Source of the DNA: REEB506 sp040381035
GTDB lineage: Bacteria; Pseudomonadota; Alphaproteobacteria; Caulobacterales; Aquidulcibacteraceae
Direction of reading: 5' to 3'
NCBI GenBank assembly: GCA_040381035.1
Contig: JBEIHY010000032.1
Coordinates: 1-34,904, forward strand
Length of the DNA: 34,904 nt
The notes beneath the pieces were generated by a model. It was not told where the DNA came from, searched no databases, and worked only from the letters and a program-made list of their open reading frames with translations. A program made the position numbers and the translations under genes. This document shows, piece by piece, positions 1 to 7,700 of the stretch (its first letter is position 1; every line of letters begins with the position of its first letter).

Positions 1-109
1 CTTGATCCACGATGGCCCGGATCGGCCGCAGCGGATGCCCCGTTGGGACGCGGGCTTCACAACTCACATAGGAAAACAAGCTTTCGGTCCGAACATCCGA
101 GCCGCGCAT
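1..109 (-). mobile_element. IS5-type transposase, N-terminal part, cut by window edge
   Basis: Reading leftward from an ATG at 107-109, the frame stays open to the window edge and encodes about 36 residues. They begin MRGSDVRTESLFSY and continue with VPTGHPLRPIRAIVD. This MRG-D-x(4)-LFSY ... HPLRPIR pattern is the typical N-terminus of one large group of IS5-family transposases, before their DDE catalytic domain. An in-frame ATG at 122-124 is an alternative start. The outer end of the element is probably near 170-192, where a sequence resembling the common terminal repeat of such elements (GACTATTTCCGCACCCTG) is seen; I infer this and cannot confirm it without the other end. The element would end about 70 bp upstream of ettA. 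The rest of the transposase lies outside the window, so whether it is intact is unknown. Confidence 0.7.
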
Positions 110-263
110 CAGTTTCTCCAGCATCCACAAAGCCAGAGAAAATGGAATCATCGTTCGCGCGGCAGCGGAAGACTATTTCCGCACCCTGTTAGGCCGGCTT
201 CCCTTCGCGGCCAAAGCCGCCTACATCCGGGCCACCGATTTCCACCCCGAAAGGCGCTCCCCC

Positions 264-1928
264 ATGGCTGACAAGCCCGCCCAGTATATTTTCTCGATGC
301 AGGGCCTGACCAAGGCCTATCCCGGCGGCAAAAAGGTGTTCGAGAACATCTGGTTGTCGTTCTACCCCGACGCCAAGATCGGGGTCGTGGGCGTCAACGG
401 CTCGGGCAAATCGACGCTGCTCAAGATCATGGCCGGGATGGACAAGGACTTCTCCGGCGAAGCGATGCCGCTGTCGGGCACCAAAATGGGCTATCTGGAG
501 CAGGAGCCGCATCTCGATCCGGCGCTGACGGTGCGCGAAAACGCCGAAGCTTGGTGCGAAGAAAAAAAGATGCTCACCCGCTTCAATGAAGTAGCGATGT
601 TGATCGGCGAGGATGACTCGTTGATGGACGAAATGACCAGCCTGCAGGAGAAAATCGACGCCGCCGATGCCTGGGATATCGATTCAAAGATCGACATGGC
701 AATGGACGCGCTGCGCTGCCCGCCTGATGACAGCGGCGTGGAAAAACTCTCCGGCGGGGAGCGCCGCCGCGTGGCGCTATGCCGGCTGCTGCTCGCTAAG
801 CCCGATATGCTGCTGCTCGACGAGCCAACCAACCATTTGGACGCCGAAAGCGTCGCGTGGTTGCAGCACCATCTGGAAGCGTTTCCGGGCTGCGTGATCC
901 TTGTTACCCACGATCGCTATTTCCTCGATCAGGTGACGAAGTGGACGCTTGAACTCGATCGCGGCAAGGGCATTCCCTATGAGGGCAATTACTCCGCCTG
1001 GCTGGAGCAAAAGGCCAAGCGCGTCGAACTGGAGCAGAGTGAGTCTGAAGCCCGCCGCAAGATGATGGCGCGTGAACTGGAATGGGTGCGCCAGTCGCCG
1101 AAAGCCCGCCAGGCCAAGAGCAAAGCGCGCCTCAATCGCTATGAGGAAATGGCCGCCGAGGCCGAGCGCGAAAAGCAGACCTTCGCCACGATCCAAATCC
1201 CGCCCGGGCCGCGGCTGGGCAACAATGTCATCGCGTTTGACAAGCTCAATAAGGGCTTTGGCGACAAGCTGCTGATCCGCGAGCTGACGTTCAAATTGCC
1301 GCCCAACGGCATTATCGGCGTGATCGGCCCCAATGGCGCAGGCAAATCGACCTTGTTCAAAATGATCACCGGTCAGGAACAGCCCGACGCCGGCACGATC
1401 ACGGTGGGCGACAGCGTGAAGCTCGGCTTCGTCGATCAATCGCGCGACGCGTTGGACCCCAACAAGACCGTGTGGCAGGAAGTGTCGGATGGGCTTGATG
1501 TGATCGAGGTTGGCGGCAAGGAAATTCCGTCGCGCGCCTATGTGTCGGCGTTCAACTTCAAGGGCGGCGATCAGCAGAAAAAAGTTGGGCTCTTGTCGGG
1601 CGGGGAGCGCAACCGCGTGCATCTCGCCAAAACGCTGCGCCAAGGCGCCAATGTGCTGTTGCTCGACGAACCGACCAATGATCTCGACGTGGAAACGCTC
1701 CAAGCGCTGGAAGTGGCGCTGGAAGACTGGCCTGGCTGCGCCGTGGTAATTTCGCACGATCGCTGGTTTCTGGATCGTCTCTGCACCCACATCCTGGCGT
1801 TTGAAGGCGACAGCCATGTCGAGTGGTTTGAGGGTAACTTCGAGGCCTATGAGGAAGACAAGAAGCGCCGCCTCGGAATCACCGAGATCATTCCCAGCCG
1901 GATCAAGTTTCAGAAGTTTGGGCGCTAG
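264..1928 (+). CDS. ettA: Energy-dependent translational throttle protein EttA (ABC-F ATPase)
   Basis: The 554-residue cytoplasmic protein has two tandem ABC ATPase domains and no membrane segments, the ABC-F layout. Domain 1 has Walker A GVNGSGKST (residues 43-51), signature LSGGERRR and Walker B LLLDEPTNHLD. Domain 2 has GPNGAGKST, LSGGERNR and LLLDEPTNDLD. Both domains keep the switch histidine (VTHDRYFLD, ISHDRWFLD). A charged linker between the domains (about residues 245-310) is the P-site tRNA interaction motif. Length and motifs match EttA, which binds the ribosomal E site and gates entry into elongation according to the ATP/ADP ratio. The ATG follows a weak AAAGGCG ribosome site. It is intact although the flanking DNA is degraded. 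The nearby IS end could affect its promoter. Confidence 0.96.
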   Translation: MADKPAQYIFSMQGLTKAYPGGKKVFENIWLSFYPDAKIGVVGVNGSGKSTLLKIMAGMDKDFSGEAMPLSGTKMGYLEQEPHLDPALTVRENAEAWCEEKKMLTRFNEVAMLIGEDDSLMDEMTSLQEKIDAADAWDIDSKIDMAMDALRCPPDDSGVEKLSGGERRRVALCRLLLAKPDMLLLDEPTNHLDAESVAWLQHHLEAFPGCVILVTHDRYFLDQVTKWTLELDRGKGIPYEGNYSAWLEQKAKRVELEQSESEARRKMMARELEWVRQSPKARQAKSKARLNRYEEMAAEAEREKQTFATIQIPPGPRLGNNVIAFDKLNKGFGDKLLIRELTFKLPPNGIIGVIGPNGAGKSTLFKMITGQEQPDAGTITVGDSVKLGFVDQSRDALDPNKTVWQEVSDGLDVIEVGGKEIPSRAYVSAFNFKGGDQQKKVGLLSGGERNRVHLAKTLRQGANVLLLDEPTNDLDVETLQALEVALEDWPGCAVVISHDRWFLDRLCTHILAFEGDSHVEWFEGNFEAYEEDKKRRLGITEIIPSRIKFQKFGR

Positions 1929-1979
1929 GGAAGAGACGCTGGACGCCCGGCTTTGGAGCTGTGAAGGCGGAGAACGAAC

Positions 1980-2213
1980 GTGAAGGCGTTCTTCAGTCAT
2001 GCAGCCGAAGACGGCTCTGTAGAAGGCGCGTTAAGGTTGCTCATCGAGCGTTGCTCCCATGGTCGAGCAAAGGTCTGGTTTTCAGGTGATAGGTCAGCGA
2101 ACGGTAGATTGGCGCCGGGCAGAATATGGTTTGATCAACTTAAATCACATCTCGAAAGCAGTAATTTTTGTTGGTTACGCGCCATGGATCAAGCCGCCCA
2201 CAATCGGCAGTGA
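1980..2213 (+). pseudogene. Truncated TIR-domain protein (N-terminal fragment)
   Basis: A GTG at 1980 opens a 77-codon frame whose first ~63 residues look like the start of a bacterial TIR domain: MKAFFSHAAED (box 1, with the SH-x(2)-ED pattern), then KVWFSGDRS, then APGRIWFDQLKSHLESSNF, where TIR proteins normally continue into a hydrophobic strand. After about position 2168 the similarity stops, and the last residues read through unrelated DNA to a stop at 2211-2213. The catalytic glutamate region of an NADase TIR is therefore missing. The stretch 2060-2170 is visibly more AT-rich than its surroundings, which suits foreign origin. Bacterial TIR proteins are often anti-phage or toxin effectors; that this one was such is an inference. 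It is very unlikely to be functional. Confidence 0.6.
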
Positions 2214-2445
2214 AAGCCTGGCCGTCTTCGGTATAGGGCGCATTCCACTCGATCGTGGCGACGCCAAAGCCGCCTTTCGGATCGATGGACGCCACGAAGG
2301 CAATAGCCGAGCTTGCCCCCAGCGCTTCAGCCATTGCGTCTATGGCTCCGTCAAAAGCGGCGCAATCGGCGCTGCTTTCGCTCAACACCGCCCGCACAGA
2401 CTGGACCAGCCCGGATCGGGTCAGTGCCGCTTCGCGGGCCGGCAA
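2140..2445 (-). pseudogene. Fragment of an unknown gene, probably truncated
   Basis: A minus-strand frame encodes about 101 residues with a protein-like composition (a stretch FDGAIDAMAEALGASSAIAF and then DPKGGFGVATIEWNAPYTED). I do not recognise the family. The only available start is a TTG at 2445 with no ribosome site. The last ten residues (after GRLDPW) run into the AT-rich DNA that belongs to the opposing TIR fragment. The likely picture is a gene whose 3' part was lost at a junction near 2165-2195. It lies downstream of a terminator, so it is probably not co-transcribed with the next minus-strand gene. It could also be chance coding in GC-rich DNA. Confidence 0.35.
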
Positions 2446-2480
2446 TCCCGCGCGCGGGGCAAGGCTGCGTCAAACGAAAA

Positions 2481-2505
2481 GAGCCGCGACGGGGCGTCGC
2501 GGCTC
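2481..2505 (-). terminator. Rho-independent terminator
   Basis: A perfect 10-bp stem (GAGCCGCGAC / GTCGCGGCTC) with a 5-nt loop is followed on the minus strand by TTTTCGTTT (2471-2480 on plus). It lies 24 nt downstream of the stop of the glycine-zipper gene and is oriented to end its transcript. Confidence 0.85.
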
Positions 2506-2529
2506 GCAGGTTTCGGGAGGAGTTAAGGC

Positions 2530-3234
2530 TCAGCGCGTGCCGCCATTGGCGATGCAGGCATCGATTTCGCGCGCCCGGCGCCGATCGCGGTTTTCCGCCG
2601 TCACCGCGCCGATCGCGCCGCCCAGCACTGCGCCAACAGCGCAGTTGCGGCCATCATCGCCGCCGGCGAGCGTACCAGCGCCGCAGCCAGCCGCCGCCCC
2701 GCCGACGATGCGATACGTTTTGCTCGGCGCCGACAGCAATTGGTCGACATGGGCGCGGCACTGTGCGGCGATATCCACGCGCGGCTCTGGCGCGGCGGCG
2801 GGCGCCATCGGATTGACGGCCGGGAAGACCTGCGGGCCATTGTCAATGAACGGCGCGGGGGCCGCCGGCGGCGGGCTGGCGCGCACCACACGCACCGCCT
2901 TCGGCTTCGGCGCAGGCGGGGGAGGCTCGGCTTTGGCCATCAGGGCTGCGGCGTCTTCGCGGAACGCCCCGGTTGGGTAGGCGGCGAGATACATTTTGTA
3001 GGCGTCGACCGAATTGCTGGCGCGCGCCTGGCCCCAGGCGTCGGCTTCCGCGGTGCTCAGGGTTGGCGGCGCCGCCACGGCCGGCTGTGGCGCGCTAACC
3101 GCAGCAATCGGCGCCGCGATCGGCGCGCGGGCGGCTTCGGCAGTATCCGGACGACCCAGCATAAAGGCGGCGGCGGCAACGCCGGCGGCGAGCGCGCCGG
3201 CGCCGATGAGAGCAAACAGACTGATCTTGTTCAT
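2530..3234 (-). CDS. Membrane-anchored YP-repeat/glycine-zipper protein, unknown function
   Basis: I start the gene at the ATG at 3234 because AAGGAG lies 6 nt upstream; the longer TTG start at 3249 would swallow that site. The 234-residue product has an N-terminal hydrophobic anchor (about residues 5-27). Next comes one copy of the repeat seen in caspase-associated and cell-envelope proteins (ADAWGQARASNSVDAYKMYL then AAYPTGAFREDA, about 60-100). A long Ala/Pro linker leads to a C-terminal glycine-zipper (about 170-210: VGGAAAGCGAGTLAGG ... VGAVLGGAIGAVTAE) like those in OmpA-associated envelope proteins, ending in a short basic tail. An envelope location is likely. It is a single-gene unit with its own terminator and stands divergently to the broken histidine kinase. 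The exact role is unknown. Confidence 0.75.
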   Translation of the reverse strand: MNKISLFALIGAGALAAGVAAAAFMLGRPDTAEAARAPIAAPIAAVSAPQPAVAAPPTLSTAEADAWGQARASNSVDAYKMYLAAYPTGAFREDAAALMAKAEPPPPAPKPKAVRVVRASPPPAAPAPFIDNGPQVFPAVNPMAPAAAPEPRVDIAAQCRAHVDQLLSAPSKTYRIVGGAAAGCGAGTLAGGDDGRNCAVGAVLGGAIGAVTAENRDRRRAREIDACIANGGTR

Positions 3235-3393
3235 GGCGTGCTCCTTCAAGAACGAGACCCCACCCTAACCGGCCTATTCTGAACCCTGCGCAACGGCTTG
3301 TTGGTGTGTGCTTCACCCGCTGAACCGGCTATTCATTCACTGTTGATCTTGTGCCCTGAGCGGCTGGCGAGGATTGAATGGTAAAGGCGGAAG

Positions 3394-5633
3394 ATGCGCC
3401 ACATATTGTCCGTGTTCGTCTTTCTTGTCGCCTGCATGGCGCCGCCGGCTTTGGCCCAGGTGTCAGACAGCATGCGCGTGCGCGCCTTGGAGCTGGCCCG
3501 CGCGATCGAGCAGGAGGCGCTGTTTGCGCGCAAATCCGGTTGGGACGCGCTGATTGCGCAATCGCAAACCGCCCCGCCGCGCCAACGCATGACGGCATAT
3601 TTTCTGCTCGCTACCTATCGTCTCACACAGGGCGACAATGCCGGCGCCGCCGTGGTGGCCGGGCGCCTGCAGGCGCAAGCGACCGCAGTTCAGGAAGCGT
3701 GCTTCTTGGCGTTGGGCAAGATCTTGGCCACTGCGTCGGCTGAAACCTTGCAGGCCGGCGACCAGAACCGCCACATCGCCGCGCACAGCCAAGACCGCGT
3801 GGGTCTTGCGGCGGCCAATGTGTTCTATGGTGAAGTGTTGCGCGAGGCGGGGCGCCTGGTCGAAGCGGTGGCCAGTTTCAGCGACGCCTTGCGGATGACG
3901 GAGGGCCAAGACCCGATTCTTGCGGCGTTGCATCGCGACACCCTGACTTATGTGGCGCAAACGCGCGACGCGCTGGGCGATACCGAAGGGGCGCTGCGCG
4001 ACTACGAGGCGCTGCTGGTTTCTGCGCGCCGCGATCCGCGCCAGTTTGACGGCGTGACTTCCTGTTAAACTTTGCGTTGCTCTTTGCGAGGTTGGAGGAT
4101 TACGATCTTGCCCGCCAGATCGTCGCGATCGAACGCAAGGTGGCGATGGCCAGCGAAAGCCCGATTGAGCTGTTCTACGCTTATGCGCTGTGCGCCAACA
4201 TTGAGCGCGAAGCCGGCAGTTGGATCGCGGCCCGGCGCTGCGCAAATCATGCCTTGCAACAGCAGGTGCGCGATCAAATCCATGCTGAGCATATGCAGTG
4301 GACGCGGGCGCTGGCCAATGCGCATTTGAGCGATGCGCCGACCGCCCGCAGCGATCAAGCCGTGTTTGCCAATGCCGACTACTATCGCAACAGTGAAGAA
4401 GGCAAGCTCAAAGCGTTGCAGCTGGAGGCGGAAATCCTGCGTGCAGAGGGTCGCCACGCAGAGGCCTTTGCCAAGCTTCGGATTTATGCGCGATTGGTCG
4501 ATCAATTGTCGGTGCAACGCTTCAAGGAAGGCGCGGTGCAATTGCGCGCGCACATGGAAGGCGACATCAATGCCCAGCGCGAGCGTGCGGAAGCGACCGC
4601 GAAACTCGCCCGTCGGCAAAGCTGGATCATCGTGCAGACCTGCTGGTCGAGGCGCTGGGCGGGCTGGCGCTGGCGTGGCGGCTGCGCGCTGAGCACGCGG
4701 CGCGCGCCATGCTTGCGCGGGCGCAAGCAACCTTGACGCGCCGGGCTGATGTGCTCGACCAGGCGCTGCACGAAATCGGCGCGCGCGGCGTCCACGCATC
4801 GGCGCCCCACGGAAAGCAGCAACACGCTGGCGCAACTCAATTGGCTGCTGCACGAAATCGATCGACGGGACGCGGCGTTGAGCGATGCGGTTGCTGCACT
4901 CACGGTGTCGCGCGCCGCCGCCCAGGCCGCCAGCGAAGCGAAATCGGAATTTCTCGCCGAGGTAAGCCATGAGCTGCGCGCGCCCATGAACGCCATCGTC
5001 GGCTATGGCGAAATCCTGCGTGAAGACTTGGCCGATGGCACGCCGATCAATCCGCGCGATGTCGATCGGATCGCAGCGGCGGCCGCACGGCTGTTGACGC
5101 TGATCAACCAGATCCTTCGCTTTGAGAAAATGCGTCAGGCGCCGGAAGAGATTGCTTTGGGGCTCGTCGCGTTGGCGTCGCTGCTCGATGAAGTCGCTGC
5201 CATTGTCGGGCCGATGACGGTAGCTGGCCGCGTGCAGTTGCGCACCGCCGTTTCGGATGGGGCCGAAACCGTGCTCGCCAATGCCGACAAGCTCGGTCAG
5301 GCGCTGATCAATGTCGCCGGCAACGCGGCCAAGTTCACCGCGGCCGGTGAGATCGTATTGAGTGCTCCCTGCGGCTGCGACGACATCGTGATCCAGGTGC
5401 GCGACACCGGCGTTGGCATCCCGACCGAAAAACTCTCCACCGTGTTTGACGCCTTCACGCAAGTGGATTCCTCGCTCAGCCGGCGCTTTGAAGGCGCGGG
5501 CCTCGGCCTTGCGATCACCCGCGAACTGATCGAGTGCATGGGCGGCCAGATCAGCGTGGCGAGCACACTGGGCGAAGGCAGCGTCTTTAGCTTGCGGTTC
5601 CCAGCGCGTGCGGCATTGGCTCAAGCGGCTTAA
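3394..5633 (+). pseudogene. TPR-sensor histidine kinase interrupted by three frameshifts
   Basis: Three adjacent pieces in shifting frames join into one protein. Piece 1 (3394-about 4050) has a signal peptide (MRHILSVFVFLVACMAPPALA) and helical TPR-like repeats. Piece 2 (about 4050-4620, frame 3) continues the TPR region (FALLFARLEDYDLARQIVAI). The next stretch (about 4620-4795, frame 2) holds a hydrophobic helix, LLVEALGGLALAWRL, and then a coiled coil. Piece 3 (about 4795-5633, frame 3) has the phospho-acceptor H-box (FLAEVSHELRAPMNAIVGYG), N-box (INVAGNAAKF), G1 (DTGVGIP), F-box (FDAFTQVDSS) and G2 (GAGLGLAI). The intact form would be a periplasmic-sensing kinase of about 745 residues. No response regulator lies nearby. 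All kinase motifs survive, so decay is recent, or the indels are assembly errors. Confidence 0.8.
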
Positions 5634-6001
5634 GCGGTTTGCCAGACACCGCCGATGCGCTCCAGATCGCGCATGGATGCGCTCAGCAGATCCTCGTCTT
5701 CGGCAAAGATCAGCGCTTCGCCGTCATAATCGCCCAGCACCGCCAGCCTGTGTGCAATATCGCCGAGATCGCGTGCGGGCGCGCGCAAGATGTCGCGCGC
5801 CAATATCACCTGGGCTTCGGTGTCGGCGTCGATCGCAGCGGCGCGGCTGGCGCGCAGATCGTCGGGCTCAAAGCCGCAGCCGGCGGCGCCGACCAGGCGC
5901 CTCTCGCGGTCGCGTTGGGCAGTTTCCAGGCTGCGCCAGGCCAGCGCCAAGGCGACGATGGGGAAGGGCGCGGCGGTGAAGGCGTATTGGGTCAAGCTCA
6001 T
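5630..6001 (-). CDS. Hypothetical protein
   Basis: An ATG at 5999-6001 opens a 123-codon frame converging on the kinase remnant, whose end it overlaps by 4 nt. The N-terminal ~23 residues are moderately hydrophobic (YAFTAAPFPIVALALAW). The rest is acidic and helical (RASRAAAIDADTEAQVILAR, then EALIFAEDEDLLSASMRDLE). I do not recognise the family. Composition is protein-like and the frame is clean, but the opposite strand also has an open frame here, so the call rests on composition only. A weak AAGCGG lies just before the ATG. Confidence 0.45.
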   Translation of the reverse strand: MSLTQYAFTAAPFPIVALALAWRSLETAQRDRERRLVGAAGCGFEPDDLRASRAAAIDADTEAQVILARDILRAPARDLGDIAHRLAVLGDYDGEALIFAEDEDLLSASMRDLERIGGVWQTA

Positions 6002-6063
6002 GACCGCTTTATGGACGCTTGAGCGCCCGCGCGCTGTCGCGCACCGACGCTACATGGGATGCT

Positions 6064-6733
6064 CTACAAGGTGACGAGGCCCGCGCCGATGCCCTTGATG
6101 GCGCAGCTGGTACGGTCACCAACGCCATGCTTGGCAAATACTCAGCGCATCAGGGTGTCGACCGTATGGTCAGAAATGCCTAGGATTTCAGCGATCACGC
6201 CATTGCCCTTGCCGCGCGCGGCCCAGCCCAACACCGCGTGCTCGCGGTTGGAGCGCGCTGCACTTGGCAAGGCGCGCGCGGCGCGAATCTTCAGATTGAG
6301 CCGCGCCTGATCGCAGCCGACGCCGAAAGAGGCCGTGGCGGCGCGGGCCGCAAAGATCGGCGCCGCCAAGCAATCGACTAGCCCGAACGCCCGTGAAACT
6401 GTTGAGATAGGGGCTATGGGCCTGCGTCAGGGGGCTCTGGGCAGCGATTACTTACCAACCAAACGGCTCGCCCTTGGTCAAGGCGGCGGCGATGATCGGA
6501 TCGATGGCGAAGTCGTTCTGGCTCAGATGACGCGCCATCCAAACGGCCGGAAGGCAATGGAAATGGAATTCCTCCTCAATCCTCACAGGCAAATGGTGTT
6601 CGATCACACTATGATGGTTGAGCAGATTGGCGCCAAAGTCGACGACATAAGCCTGCAAACTTAAAAACAGTTTCTTGTCGTCCGTTACAGACAGGGTGGC
6701 TGCGATGAACGCCCGCAGCCGATTGCGCCACAC
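6064..6733 (-). pseudogene. Decayed LuxR-type autoinducer-binding regulator
   Basis: Two halves of a LuxR protein lie in different frames. The upstream half (6452-6733) is the autoinducer-binding domain. It has FHFHCLPAVWMARH, FAIDP and GEPFGW, which keep the ligand-pocket Trp, Asp-Pro and second Trp of LuxR/TraR, but the pocket Tyr is His. The frame stops right after GEPFGW. The downstream half (6064-6369, shifted frame) is the HTH: REHAVLGWAARGKGNGVIAE, ILGISDHTVDTLMR, then an in-frame TGA at 6142-6144, then VFAKHGVGDRTSCAIKGIGA to a TAG at 6064-6066. The TGA sits where the family has Arg, consistent with a CGA-to-TGA change. The linker between domains is shortened. At least one frameshift, two premature stops and a deletion make it non-functional. 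No luxI gene is in the window. Confidence 0.8.
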
Positions 6734-6820
6734 CGGCGTTGCTCAATTGTAACGCGCTTTGCCCCGCGCGCGACAGTCACCGGCTTGCACAATCGGATGT
6801 GCTGGGCCACCAACCGCGGC

Positions 6821-7639
6821 ATGGATCTCTGGTATCTGGTTTCCAAGCTGTTCTGGGCCTTAGCGGCGCCGAGCACGTTTTTGTGTGTGGTTCTGTTCGG
6901 CGCGGTTGCGGCGCGGCTCTTGGCGCGCCGCTGGGGGCGGCGGTCTGAGCAGGTGGGGGTTGTGGGCGCGCTGGCCTTGGCTCTGGCGGCGCTGACGCCT
7001 TTGAGTGATGCCTTGATCACCCCATTGGAGCAGCGCTTTCCGGCGCGCGATGCAGCCGCGGAGGCCGCTTCGGGTCAAAAGATCGCCGGCATCATTTTGC
7101 TGGGCGGCGGGCTCGGTGCAGCGCTGACGCCGCACGGCTATGAGCCGGACTTGAACGAGGCCGTCGATCGCATCCGCACCGCCGCCGCTTGGGCCAAAGC
7201 CTTTCCGGAGGCTTCGGTGATTGTCTCAGGCGGTCCGGTCAGCCCGCAGGCCGGCGCGCCCAGAGAAGCCGATTTGATGGCGGATGCGCTCATGGAATAT
7301 GGGATTGCGCCCGCCCGCATTCGGCGCGAGGCGGCCTCGCGCACCACCGCAGAGAACGCTGCCTCTGTGCATGTTGGCGGCGGGGCGTATGTGCTGGTGA
7401 CTTCGGCGTTTCATATGCCGCGTTCGGTGGGCGCATTGCGCGCGCGCGGCGTGCAGGTTGTGCCGGCGCCGTGCGACTGGCGAGTTGATCTTGGCCAAAC
7501 CTGGATGGATTTCAACGCCAGTGAAAACCTGAAGCGTCTCGATATCGCGGTGAAGGAGTATATTGGGCTGGTCGCTTATCGGCTGGCCGGCAAGAGCGCG
7601 GCTTTGTTTCCAGGCCCCGACCCCGTATTGAATCGCTAA
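6821..7639 (+). CDS. YdcF/SanA-family (DUF218) membrane protein
   Basis: The product is 272 residues from the ATG at 6821; a TTG at 6785 and an ATG at 6797 are in-frame alternatives, and no start has a strong ribosome site. Two N-terminal membrane helices (about 3-30 and 45-65) are followed by a DUF218 domain with its usual landmarks: IILLGGG, then VIVSGGP, EADLMADALMEYGI, a TTAENA motif, and VLVTSAFHMPRSVGAL. This family (YdcF, SanA, ElyC) sits in the inner membrane with the domain outside or facing the envelope, and members are linked to cell-envelope integrity and polyprenol carrier metabolism. The gene starts next to the LuxR remnant and is followed after 61 nt by the sulfatase gene in the same direction. 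Confidence 0.88.
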   Translation: MDLWYLVSKLFWALAAPSTFLCVVLFGAVAARLLARRWGRRSEQVGVVGALALALAALTPLSDALITPLEQRFPARDAAAEAASGQKIAGIILLGGGLGAALTPHGYEPDLNEAVDRIRTAAAWAKAFPEASVIVSGGPVSPQAGAPREADLMADALMEYGIAPARIRREAASRTTAENAASVHVGGGAYVLVTSAFHMPRSVGALRARGVQVVPAPCDWRVDLGQTWMDFNASENLKRLDIAVKEYIGLVAYRLAGKSAALFPGPDPVLNR

Positions 7640-7700
7640 ACAGTTGCCGGCGCGCGCAGACCTTGTAGCGTACCGCGCAGAACAATCGGGGAGGACAGTG

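Noticed and set aside
4065..5624. A 519-codon minus-strand open frame opposite the histidine kinase
   Set aside because: It is longer than any single kinase piece, but the plus strand shows ordered HisKA/HATPase motifs. The antisense frame is Arg/Gln/His-rich without a fold I recognise.
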